Position numbers and translations under genes: made by a program. A DNA stretch of 11,206 nucleotides from Thermoplasmata archaeon (GTDB lineage: Archaea > Thermoplasmatota > Thermoplasmata > Thermoplasmatales > Thermoplasmataceae). The stretch covers positions 1 through 11,206 of the forward strand of contig JAJZLW010000018.1 in the NCBI GenBank assembly GCA_021850505.1. The letters run 5' to 3'. The notes beneath the pieces are model-generated. The model made no database searches. It saw only the letters and a program-made list of their open reading frames with translations, and was not told the DNA's origin. Of the stretch, positions 1 to 6,373 are shown piece by piece (positions within the stretch are counted from its first letter, which is position 1; every line of letters begins with the position of its first letter).

Positions 1-92
1 GGGTCGCCGTATGGCGTGGACACCTTCTTCTCTACAACATCATTAAAAATGTCATATAGGCCGCTTCCGCCTATAATTCCTATCTCTGGCAT
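1..92 (-). CDS. mtnP: S-methyl-5'-thioadenosine phosphorylase (5' end only, runs off window)
   Basis: Only the first 30 codons are present. They start at an ATG at 92-90 and run off the left edge. The peptide begins MPEIGIIGGSGLYD and ends STPYGD. The IGIIGGSGLY phosphate-binding stretch and the TPYG(D/E)P stretch near residue 27 are hallmarks of the MTAP/PNP family, which splits methylthioadenosine (or a purine nucleoside) with phosphate in purine and methionine salvage. The start is supported by an in-frame stop not far upstream and by a TATA-like box 25 bases upstream that fits a leaderless transcript. From this fragment alone MTA phosphorylase cannot be fully separated from a related purine nucleoside phosphorylase. 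The neighbouring hydrolase lies 117 bases upstream and is probably a separate unit. Confidence 0.85.
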   Translation of the reverse strand, partial: MPEIGIIGGSGLYDIFNDVVEKKVSTPYGD

Positions 93-111
93 TATGGTTG
101 CACTAACTCCT

Positions 112-121
112 GTATATATAC
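112..121 (-). promoter_or_regulatory. TATA-like promoter box of the methylthioadenosine phosphorylase gene
   Basis: The alternating TATATATA at 113-120 is centred about 25 bases upstream of the ATG at 92. This is the distance expected between an archaeal TATA box and the transcription start of a leaderless mRNA. The rest of 93-209 holds no recognisable gene and is the spacer after the upstream hydrolase gene. Confidence 0.5.
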
Positions 122-209
122 CTTATTCCCACATCCTATTTAACCTTGATTTCACACTTAGTAAGAATTACCTGAAGAGGATGCCGCATAGATGCCGCCA
201 GCAACAGAA

Positions 210-791
210 TCACTGCAGTGCATCGAGAACTGAATTTGTTGATCTGACCCTGCCGATACGGGAGAGGATGAACTTGATGGAATTGTCGTGCTCCTCCTTT
301 GATCGCGCGGACATTGCGTCTTCCACGAAAATCTGCTGGTACCCGTACTCATAAGCAAATCTGGCGGTGCTCTCCACGCCGAAGTTAGTTGAAATCCCGC
401 ACAGTACTATGGTGCCTATCCCACGTCTCCTGAGCTGCAGGTCAAGATCCGTGCCGTAGAATGCCCCCCACTGCCTCTTTGTTATTATGTGATCATCCTC
501 CCTGACATCCAGTTCGTCAACAAAATCGGCCCAGTCGGATGGTGCCTCCCCGGCACGCCTGAATCCCTGCTGATCCGATACGGGATGCAGCGAATCTCCC
601 CCTTCCCTTGAGAAAGCAACATGCACAAAGAAAATCTCCATATGTTCCTTCCTGAACTGCCTTACTAGCCTTGAAGTGTTCTCCACAACCTCTGCAAAGC
701 TGTGGGGCATGGTAGGTGTCGATCCGATGCCTTTCTGCAGATCAATGATCACAAGGGCGGTGCCCTTCCTGTCGATTGTGATGGTATCCAT
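210..791 (-). CDS. Isochorismatase-family cysteine hydrolase
   Basis: A 193-residue single-domain protein of the cysteine hydrolase superfamily (isochorismatase, nicotinamidase, N-carbamoyl-sarcosine amidase relatives). The expected catalytic triad is present: Asp17 in VIIDLQKG, Lys105 in ITKRQWGAFYGTDL, and Cys131 in CGISTNFGVESTAR. The GISTN.GVESTAR version of the cysteine loop is typical of the YecD-like 'isochorismatase hydrolase' branch, whose substrate is generally unknown, so no specific substrate is assigned. Length is normal for the family and the protein should be cytoplasmic. It lies 29 bases after the stop of the MFS exporter on the same strand, so co-transcription is likely. A TATA-like AT run over the exporter stop could also give it its own leaderless message. 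The ATG at 791-789 immediately precedes the conserved first strand. Confidence 0.87.
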   Translation of the reverse strand: MDTITIDRKGTALVIIDLQKGIGSTPTMPHSFAEVVENTSRLVRQFRKEHMEIFFVHVAFSREGGDSLHPVSDQQGFRRAGEAPSDWADFVDELDVREDDHIITKRQWGAFYGTDLDLQLRRRGIGTIVLCGISTNFGVESTARFAYEYGYQQIFVEDAMSARSKEEHDNSIKFILSRIGRVRSTNSVLDALQ

Positions 792-810
792 GCACAGTGT
801 ATTTCGCCAC

Positions 811-822
811 GGAATAAAAATT
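811..822 (-). promoter_or_regulatory. Possible internal TATA box for the isochorismatase-family gene
   Basis: An A/T run (AATAAAAATT on the plus strand) is centred near 817, about 26 bases from the hydrolase ATG at 791. It overlaps the stop codon of the exporter. Spacing fits a leaderless archaeal promoter, but the run is degenerate and may be coincidental. Confidence 0.3.
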
Positions 823-2266
823 ATCCTGCAGCCCTGATCCAGACCCTGCGGACTCCCGAGTTAGAGGACGCGATTAGGTAAATTGCTACAGAGGCCAGGA
901 TCATAAAGGCTGACGCCAGAAAGACCAGATGTACCGAGGACACAAACATTGACGCCGAAAATCCTGCACTGGAAATGGGCTGACCTGAGAATATGGCGTC
1001 AAGCACTGCCTTGGGTGTCGATAATTCCATGATCAGGAAGGCTATGCCGATGCTCATGGTATTCCCCACGTTGACGAATGTGGCGCTGATCCCTGATGCG
1101 AAGCCCCTTTCCGTGATTGGGACAGAATTCATGATTGAAGACCTATTTGGAGAGGCGAATATACCCATGCCTCCACCAATGAGTACCAGGGGGATCAGCA
1201 TCCGGAACTCCGTCACTGACGGCCCGATGCCGGCGAGCAGGATGAATCCGGCTGCAGATACAAGCAATCCGATTATCACAGGCTTGTGATACCCGATCCT
1301 GTCCGATATTGATCCGCTGATCGGACCCATGATGGAAAGCGCAATGGACATAGGTATGAGAAAAATGCCTGCTTCAAGAGGAGAGAAGCCCATCAGCGGG
1401 CCCTGTAGATAGAAGACCATCACAAGCGTGAACGATCCCCTGGAAAGCGCATTAAGAAAAATTGTTTCGTTGCCTGCGTTGAAGACCCTGTTCCCGAAAA
1501 GCTTCAGGTTGAAGAGTGGATTCCTGCTTCGTCTCTCTATTTGCACGAACAGGACGAGAAGCATAACAGCTGCCACGACCATGATGAGTGCCGGCAAGAT
1601 CTGCAGGTTCGACACAGTATACATGGTCACGGCAAGAAGTATCAGGAGCACCGACAGCGCAAACGTGATGTTGCCGGAAATATCAAGGCTGCGCATTACA
1701 GGGGTGGCAGAGAGTTCTTTCAGCTTGAAGTAAGACCAGGCGGTCGCGAATATCCCTATCGGGATGTTCACCCAGAAGATCCACCTCCATCCGATCAGGG
1801 ACGTTATGAGCCCCCCGACAACTAGTCCCGTGACGGATCCTGCCACAGTTGAAACCTGATTGATTCCCAGTGCTTTTCCCCTCTCGTTGAGAGGAAATGC
1901 ATCGGTAAGTATCGCAGCGCTGTTTGAAAAAAGGAATGCAGCGCCGGTTGCCTGTATCACCCGGAACCCGATAATCTGGTCTGCGTTGGCCGCAAAGCCG
2001 CACAGTGCAGAACCTACAGTAAAGAGTGCAAAGCCAAGGGTGTAGAGTCTAACCCTTCCGAAGAGGTCAGAAAGCCTGCCGAAGTTCACAAGGACAACGG
2101 AAATGACAAGCTGGTATCCAAGAATGACCCATATAACATTGAAGGCGGTCATGCCTGACAGGTCTTTACCTATTGTGGGCAGTGCAATGAGAACTATGTT
2201 TATGTCAAGAGAAGACATAAGTACGCCAATGGTGGTGTTGCTCAGTGCCAACCACTTGTATTCCAT
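821..2266 (-). CDS. MFS multidrug-type exporter, DHA2 (14-TM, EmrB/QacA-like) family
   Basis: A 481-residue, very hydrophobic protein with a membrane-segment pattern matching the 14-helix DHA2 branch of the major facilitator superfamily, which are drug/proton antiporters of the cytoplasmic membrane. Helix 1 carries the SLDINIVLIALPTI segment typical of DHA2 transporters. Motif A appears as GRLSDLFGRVRLYTLG near residues 63-78. The helix-5 antiporter motif C region is GSVTGLVVGGLI, followed by GWRWIFWVNIPIGI, a signature of EmrB/QacA-like proteins. The ATG at 2266 is preceded by an AAGGA sequence about seven bases upstream, a plausible ribosome site. The isochorismatase-family gene follows 29 bases downstream, so the two probably form an operon. 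The exported compound cannot be inferred. No EmrA-like partner is present, as expected for an archaeon with a single membrane. Confidence 0.9.
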   Translation of the reverse strand: MEYKWLALSNTTIGVLMSSLDINIVLIALPTIGKDLSGMTAFNVIWVILGYQLVISVVLVNFGRLSDLFGRVRLYTLGFALFTVGSALCGFAANADQIIGFRVIQATGAAFLFSNSAAILTDAFPLNERGKALGINQVSTVAGSVTGLVVGGLITSLIGWRWIFWVNIPIGIFATAWSYFKLKELSATPVMRSLDISGNITFALSVLLILLAVTMYTVSNLQILPALIMVVAAVMLLVLFVQIERRSRNPLFNLKLFGNRVFNAGNETIFLNALSRGSFTLVMVFYLQGPLMGFSPLEAGIFLIPMSIALSIMGPISGSISDRIGYHKPVIIGLLVSAAGFILLAGIGPSVTEFRMLIPLVLIGGGMGIFASPNRSSIMNSVPITERGFASGISATFVNVGNTMSIGIAFLIMELSTPKAVLDAIFSGQPISSAGFSASMFVSSVHLVFLASAFMILASVAIYLIASSNSGVRRVWIRAAG

Positions 2267-2281
2267 CTAGTTTTCCTTTGG

Positions 2282-2293
2282 CTGCATTTGCAG
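2282..2293. promoter_or_regulatory. Short palindrome upstream of the MFS exporter (possible operator)
   Basis: CTGCA-TT-TGCAG is a perfect 5-base inverted repeat with a 2-base centre, 16-27 bases before the exporter ATG. Its place between promoter and start would suit a local repressor site, as drug exporters are often regulated this way. It is short and no adjacent regulator gene is present, so chance is quite possible. The rest of 2267-2372 shows no gene and no convincing TATA box. Confidence 0.2.
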
Positions 2294-2372
2294 TCCTGCG
2301 GTATCGATCATGGGCTGAAAAACTTTAGCAGGCAGGTTAAAGCAACGCGGGCACCTTCTACCATCGAGATCA

Positions 2373-3113
2373 TCAATGCAGGATTTTTCCGTAGTTCCTT
2401 ACCAGGATCCTTTCGATCCCTGACCCGAACTGCGCAGCCTTCTTGGCCTGATCCGCAACTTCGTCCGTTATTCCGGCCTTCTTTGCAGCTATCCTCAGAA
2501 CGGCCTTGTTGATGATCTCACCTGCGTCGAATTCCCGCCTCATTCTCTCTGATATCCTCACTATTTCCTCTCCGAGGTAGGGGGTGACCAGCTTCTTGCC
2601 CAGATCACTGCATATCTTTGCTTCCCTGGGGGCAGTCCGGGAAGTGAGTCTCTCAAGATATTCATCAAATTTTTCGGGGTGCTGCCTTAGTCTCGCGTAG
2701 CCGAAAAACAGCTCGTCCGCTCCCTGGCCTGTCACGATTGTTTTCCCCATGGACCTCTGCACACCCAGGTAAAAGACCGTCTCGTAGCCAAGTTCTGACA
2801 TCATTATTCCGGGGAACATCTGAATGAGGGAAGATGACGCCTTGATCACCTCTTCCACGGATATCTCGAAGATTGTATTCGCCCTTCCAATTGCCCTGGA
2901 GGAGCTGATTGAGTTGATTATATCGTATGATCCGGGCAGACCCACAGTGCAGAGCTTCGCTTCTTCAGGAAGGAGACGAGCTATGAGTGAACTGTCAATT
3001 CCGCCTGAAAACAGAAGGCAGTGTCCTTCTCCAATCTGTGCAACCTCTCTTTTCAGAGCAGACAGCAGTTCGCCGGCAATAGATTCCAGCCTTTCGTTTT
3101 TCTCAGGCGTCAT
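2373..3113 (-). CDS. Asparagine synthetase-like PP-loop protein without a glutaminase domain
   Basis: A 246-residue protein corresponding to the ATP-pyrophosphatase (C-terminal) half of asparagine synthetase B. It has the PP-loop SGGIDSS at residues 36-42, which grips the pyrophosphate of ATP, and GQGADELFFGY at 129-139, the typical AsnB acceptor-site motif. The N-terminal Ntn glutaminase domain of AsnB is absent. It must therefore use free ammonia, another amine or sulphur donor, or a partner subunit. The ATG at 3113-3111 is chosen because it makes a 4-base ATGA overlap with the upstream TtuA-like gene; a longer reading frame reaching 3179 would overlap that gene much more. As the third gene of a coupled operon with a tRNA thiolase and a PIN-ATPase-KH protein, a nucleic-acid-related role is as likely as asparagine synthesis. 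The exact reaction is unknown. Confidence 0.75.
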   Translation of the reverse strand: MTPEKNERLESIAGELLSALKREVAQIGEGHCLLFSGGIDSSLIARLLPEEAKLCTVGLPGSYDIINSISSSRAIGRANTIFEISVEEVIKASSSLIQMFPGIMMSELGYETVFYLGVQRSMGKTIVTGQGADELFFGYARLRQHPEKFDEYLERLTSRTAPREAKICSDLGKKLVTPYLGEEIVRISERMRREFDAGEIINKAVLRIAAKKAGITDEVADQAKKAAQFGSGIERILVRNYGKILH

Positions 3114-4018
3114 GCAGCACCGCTGTTTCTGCAGACAGAGCACAATTCGCTGCTTGAAGGCATTCCGCACTTCCTGCACCTGTCAATGGATATTTCTTTC
3201 TCCTGAAATACAGCCTTCCTTACCTCAACCTGCATTTTTCCCATTGCAAGCTTTGATCCAGGGTACTTTTCCTCAATCTGATCTATGACGCTCCTGAAAA
3301 GGTTCCTCTGGGCCTGCGAATAATAGGGACACCAGCCTGAATCATGGGGGATTTCCTTCAGCATGGCATAAAGGAGCACCTCCCTTTCGGAAAGGCTTCT
3401 GAGCGGGGTCACCCGGGGGATCAGTCCGGGTATGCTTGCCCTGTGGGGGGCCATTCTGATCAGACGATCAAGATCGCCTCTTGACACGTTCATCAGCACG
3501 GACTGCGCTATGTCGTCTGAATTCATTCCCAGGGCAACGTAGTCTGATCCTGTCCGATCAGCAGCCATGTTGATAAGCTGCCGCCTCATCGGGCCGCATA
3601 TTGCACAGGGGCTCTTTCCGTTCAATCCCGCGATCACCTGATCATCCATGGTGGTATCGAATACCTCGGAGTAGCTGATCACCTCGTGGTCGATCCCAAG
3701 GCTGCTGCAGAGTTTCCTTGCTGTTTCAATGCTCCTGTCCCTGTATCCTCTGATGCCCTCGTCCACGGTAAATGCAGTGACGGTGACATTTTTCCTCTTG
3801 CCTAAAATCGAGGCAACGCTGTATAGCGTCACTGAAGAATCCTTGCCCCCGGACAGGGCAACAGAAATCCTTCCGGAATTGCTGCGGAACCTGATCTGAT
3901 CCCTGACTTCCTTCTTTACCACCCTTTCAAATCTCTCTGTGAAATGTGATTCGCAGAAGGAAGATCCTGCATAGGGCAGGTATATCACTGCCTCCTTTGA
4001 ACAGAGAGCGCACTTCAC
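3110..4018 (-). CDS. ttuA: TtuA/Ncs6-like tRNA 2-thiolation enzyme (TIGR00269-type PP-loop protein)
   Basis: A 302-residue adenylating enzyme that most likely activates a tRNA uridine with ATP and replaces its 2-oxygen with sulphur, in the TtuA/Ncs6 manner. Visible parts in order: an N-terminal zinc ribbon (Cys3, Cys6, Cys22, His25); the PP-loop SGGKDSS at 56-62; Cys138-x2-Cys141 and Cys230 (in GWCPYY), matching the three cysteines that hold the catalytic [4Fe-4S] cluster in TtuA; GMNSDDIAQSVLMNVSRGD near 164-182, a conserved family stretch; and a C-terminal zinc ribbon (Cys281, Cys284, Cys293, Cys296). All key residues appear intact. Both ends overlap neighbours by ATGA, implying translational coupling. 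Whether it modifies U54 (thermophile TtuA role) or the wobble U34 (Ncs6 role) cannot be decided from sequence alone. Confidence 0.87.
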   Translation of the reverse strand: MKCALCSKEAVIYLPYAGSSFCESHFTERFERVVKKEVRDQIRFRSNSGRISVALSGGKDSSVTLYSVASILGKRKNVTVTAFTVDEGIRGYRDRSIETARKLCSSLGIDHEVISYSEVFDTTMDDQVIAGLNGKSPCAICGPMRRQLINMAADRTGSDYVALGMNSDDIAQSVLMNVSRGDLDRLIRMAPHRASIPGLIPRVTPLRSLSEREVLLYAMLKEIPHDSGWCPYYSQAQRNLFRSVIDQIEEKYPGSKLAMGKMQVEVRKAVFQEKEISIDRCRKCGMPSSSELCSVCRNSGAA

Positions 4019-5817
4019 TCCTTTTCACTTCTCTCTGCTGAAAATTCTATCCTTCTGCCGCTTTTCAGTGCGCTGTATATGGCTGATCCCGTCTCAGTTG
4101 AAATCCTTGCCCTTATAATCCCTTTGGATGAGGTCTTCGCCTGCAGAGTGAGAACGCCGTCGACAAAAATCCTGGTGTCCGATCCAGGGATACCGGTATC
4201 AATGTAGACAATCCTGTTCCTGATGTCTATTTTTGGAATTTTCCTCTCCTGTGGTTTGTCTGAAGCCTCAACGTCAATCTTCAGGCCCAGCTGCTTTTCG
4301 AGTTCGGTGATCCTCGATCCTCCCCTTCCTATGATGCGCGCAATTGTATCCTCCGGGGCAGAGATCACCATGCGGTGATCGTCCAGATGATCTATGGAAA
4401 TGTCCTGGATGCCGGTCCTCTTCCTAATCTCTTCGGCCAGTTCCCTCTTTGCATACCTGGATACCGTGCTTTCCACTTTCTCCGCGGCTTCAATCGGTAC
4501 GGCGAACACCTGCTCCCCGAAGCTGTATATCTCAAACATGTCCTTTCCGGTGTAGTAGTCGCTGACCACTATCACCGGCCTTGCCAGATCCTCCTGGCTC
4601 ATGCCCGTGGGCACCTTTACCCGGCTTTCGGTGACCAGTACGCTGGTCACGTTGCCGTTCTCCACGTATATCACGGTATCAACGACCTGCGGAATGAGTC
4701 CCAGATCAATCCTCCCTATGAACCTCTGCAGGGCGTCTATCGGTCGTGTTGCGTGAACAACCCCTATCATTCCCACGCCAGCGAGCCTCATGTCCACGTA
4801 TACATGGAAATCGCTTGTAACCCTCATTTCGTCGAATATTGTGTAGTCGGTCCTCACCAGCAGGAGAATGTTTCCGGTTTTTTCCATTGACCCTTCCAGT
4901 GCGGTGTACTGTGTGATATTGTTCGATACCTGGAGGTCCCTGGGGTTCTCCATTGTCTTGACTATTTTTCCGTTCGCCGATATCCATTCTGCCAGCGCCT
5001 GCACAAAGGTGCTCTTTCCTGCGCCCGGGGCACCGGCAATCAGGACCCCTGAGGATCGTGAAAGTATCCTGGTCTTAAGTTCATCCGCCAGGGTATAATC
5101 CTCTATGGTTGTCTTCTTTATGGGCCTGACCGCGGTGATTTCCACGCTGTCAGAGAATGGGGGCCTTGTGATAACGACCCTAAGGTTTCTGAGCTGCATC
5201 ACCGTAGCACCGTTCATGTCGCTTTCCAGGTAGCTGCCCTGCTCCATCCTGGCCCTCTTTACAAGGTTTGAGGCGATTGCCTCAATGTCCCTCTCCCCCA
5301 CCTTGTATGAGAGCTGCACCGTTTCCACTTTTCCCGGAAGCCCTTTTTTTGCGATGGGCGGCATATCCCCTTTGAGATGCACGGAGTTTGTGATGCTGTC
5401 AAAGAATTCCTCTATGTTCCTGACAATTTTCTTTGGATGCTCCAGATATATGGTCTTAATACCCTTTATCACGGAAATGTCTCTCTGGGTCTGGTCTCCT
5501 GTGACAAGCTGAGCGTCGTTCTCAAGGGCAGCAGACCTGATCAGGTCGTCAATTTCACCCTCTCGCGCCCCCCTGATCTGCCATTCCGACGGCCTCCGCC
5601 CGTAGAATTCAATGGTAAGTAGACCATCATCGGACATCTTTCTTAGTTTTTTCAGCTCCTCAATTGCAGCGAATCCCAGGCTCCTGCCTTCATTGGCCTG
5701 GTGCTCGACTTCGGCCAGCATTGCCTCTGTAAGAATAACGGTAGCACCCGCGTTCTCCTCCATGAAGGCGGAGAACCTTCCGTCCACTATGACCGATGTG
5801 TCAGGTACAAATATCAA
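4015..5817 (-). CDS. PIN domain - VirB11-like ATPase - KH domain protein (archaeal COG1855-type)
   Basis: A 600-residue three-part protein (numbered from 5817). Residues 1-125 form a PINc nuclease domain beginning FVPDTSVIVDG, with acidic residues Asp6, Asp90/91 and Asp108 in the expected places. Residues about 225-395 are a VirB11/PilT-type secretion-like ATPase: Walker A GAPGAGKST at 262-270, Walker B-like IFDEM at 327-331 and VVHATRP around 354-360. Residues about 480-520 are a KH RNA-binding domain with the loop GRGG at 497-500. The family is widespread in archaea and its RNA role is not firmly established. It heads an operon with the tRNA thiolase through an ATGA overlap. TTG at 5817 is chosen as start because a TATA-like box lies 25 bases upstream and family members begin close to the PIN aspartate. 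An in-frame TTG at 5832 would add five residues but lies too near the box. Confidence 0.88.
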   Translation of the reverse strand: MIFVPDTSVIVDGRFSAFMEENAGATVILTEAMLAEVEHQANEGRSLGFAAIEELKKLRKMSDDGLLTIEFYGRRPSEWQIRGAREGEIDDLIRSAALENDAQLVTGDQTQRDISVIKGIKTIYLEHPKKIVRNIEEFFDSITNSVHLKGDMPPIAKKGLPGKVETVQLSYKVGERDIEAIASNLVKRARMEQGSYLESDMNGATVMQLRNLRVVITRPPFSDSVEITAVRPIKKTTIEDYTLADELKTRILSRSSGVLIAGAPGAGKSTFVQALAEWISANGKIVKTMENPRDLQVSNNITQYTALEGSMEKTGNILLLVRTDYTIFDEMRVTSDFHVYVDMRLAGVGMIGVVHATRPIDALQRFIGRIDLGLIPQVVDTVIYVENGNVTSVLVTESRVKVPTGMSQEDLARPVIVVSDYYTGKDMFEIYSFGEQVFAVPIEAAEKVESTVSRYAKRELAEEIRKRTGIQDISIDHLDDHRMVISAPEDTIARIIGRGGSRITELEKQLGLKIDVEASDKPQERKIPKIDIRNRIVYIDTGIPGSDTRIFVDGVLTLQAKTSSKGIIRARISTETGSAIYSALKSGRRIEFSAERSEKE

Positions 5818-5836
5818 TGGTTGCGAAGACAATCTG

Positions 5837-5846
5837 ATTATTTAAC
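5837..5846 (-). promoter_or_regulatory. TATA-like promoter of the PIN-ATPase / ttuA / AsnB-like operon
   Basis: On the minus strand the sequence reads TTAAATAAT, centred near 5841. That is about 25 bases before the TTG at 5817, so the transcript would be leaderless. It is the only AT-rich box in the spacer on this strand and sits back to back with the tRNA promoter. Confidence 0.5.
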
Positions 5847-5890
5847 GGATTTTGTCGGGGCAGTGTGAAGCCGGGAAACCTGCATAACGG

Positions 5891-5904
5891 GAAAGATTTA
5901 TTAT
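5891..5904 (+). promoter_or_regulatory. BRE/TATA-like promoter of tRNA-Ile
   Basis: GAAAGATTTATTAT has a purine-rich BRE-like start followed by a TATA-like TTTATTA centred near 5900. Transcription would start near 5925, giving a leader of roughly 18 bases before the mature tRNA at 5943. This is normal for archaeal tRNA genes. Confidence 0.55.
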
Positions 5905-5942
5905 TACTGCACGATTCGCTCTTCCAGACCGTAGCAGGACAA

Positions 5943-6017
5943 GGGGTTGTAGCTTAGCTTGGTTTGAGCACCCGGCTGATAACCGGGAGGCCACCGGTTC
6001 AAATCCGGTCAGCCCCA
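5943..6017 (+). tRNA. tRNA-Ile (anticodon GAT)
   Basis: A full 75-base cloverleaf without intron. The acceptor stem GGGGTTG pairs with CAGCCCC (one G-T pair) and the discriminator is A. The D stem is GCTT/GAGC. The anticodon stem CCCGG/CCGGG carries loop CTGATAA, so the anticodon is GAT, which reads ATT/ATC isoleucine codons. The variable loop is AGGCC, and the T arm ACCGG/CCGGT has loop TTCAAAT. CCA is not encoded (only the discriminator A, then T). Its 3' end marks the sharp change from moderate G+C sequence to the AT-rich island, the usual target side for tRNA-directed integration. Confidence 0.96.
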
Positions 6018-6022
6018 TTTTT
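6018..6022 (+). terminator. T-run terminator of tRNA-Ile
   Basis: Five T residues directly follow the tRNA discriminator base. Oligo-T alone suffices for archaeal RNA polymerase termination. Confidence 0.5.
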
Positions 6023-6023
6023 C

Positions 6024-6111
6024 ATTCGGGGATATAGATAAGACCGAAAAAAGTTGTGATTTTCAATAATACTATATTAATAAAAGAATATTAATTACCC
6101 GAATCGGTCTT
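6024..6111. repeat. Two short inverted-repeat pairs at the tRNA-proximal edge of the island
   Basis: ATTCGGG (6024-6030) is inverted at CCCGAAT (6098-6104), and AAGACCGA (6040-6047) is inverted at TCGGTCTT (6104-6111). The right-hand halves are fused into one block, CCCGAATCGGTCTT, which covers the last codons of the small ORF. The left halves are separated by nine bases. The order is interleaved, not nested, so a simple hairpin cannot use both. They could be remnants of a recombination site or chance. Confidence 0.3.
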
Positions 6112-6321
6112 CAAATCTCCATACAACTTTAACAGAATTCTTACAACCTTAACCCTTGGATTTAGTTGCTTTCCACTCTTTATCTTTGTTTTTATTTTGT
6201 AGAGTGCTTGCTGTGATATTCCCTTATCCCTTACATCTTCAGGTTTCAAATTCAAGACCCAATCATGGAATTCCCTGAGGTTCTCATACTCAAGGAATGA
6301 ATCCTCATCGATACCTAGCAC
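6091..6321 (-). CDS. Small protein with a putative C-terminal helix-turn-helix, unknown function
   Basis: A 76-residue charged protein with a GTG start at 6321. The same frame stays open back to a TAG at 6355-6357 without another good start, so this may also be the tail of a broken larger gene. Residues about 32-64 (ISQQALYKIKTKIKSGKQL and following) look like a compact helical DNA-binding segment. They closely resemble the C-terminal tail of the Cas1 encoded upstream (INKSTLWYQQKRIKEGKTI). An AAGG lies about eight bases before the GTG. The gene follows the type IIG gene by 45 bases on the same strand and may be the last cistron of that operon, acting as a regulator or DNA-binding accessory. 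No specific family was recognised. Confidence 0.5.
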   Translation of the reverse strand: MLGIDEDSFLEYENLREFHDWVLNLKPEDVRDKGISQQALYKIKTKIKSGKQLNPRVKVVRILLKLYGDLKTDSGN

Positions 6322-6351
6322 AGATACCTTGTCAAGGTTGTTTGATTCCTT

Positions 6352-6373
6352 ACACTAGTTGTTATTTTAGTGT
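6352..6373. terminator. Small hairpin over the type IIG stop codon
   Basis: ACACTA (6352-6357) and TAGTGT (6368-6373) form a six-base stem with a 10-base loop, overlapping the TAA stop of the restriction gene. It could slow transcription or protect the mRNA end. It lacks a following T-run, so a true terminator role is doubtful. Confidence 0.2.

Noticed and set aside
16..354. Plus-strand open frame at the left end
   Set aside because: It lies opposite the methylthioadenosine phosphorylase start and the hydrolase 3' end, both of which have clear family motifs. Its own translation has no recognisable features.
3114..3179. Longer start for the AsnB-like protein
   Set aside because: The added residues overlap the C-terminal zinc-ribbon coding region of the tRNA thiolase and resemble no AsnB sequence. 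The ATGA overlap at 3113 is the better start.
4375..4890. Plus-strand 171-codon frame inside the PIN-ATPase gene
   Set aside because: It is antisense to the ATPase Walker region, rich in His/Pro/Tyr as expected from a complement shadow, and has no promoter or ribosome site of its own.
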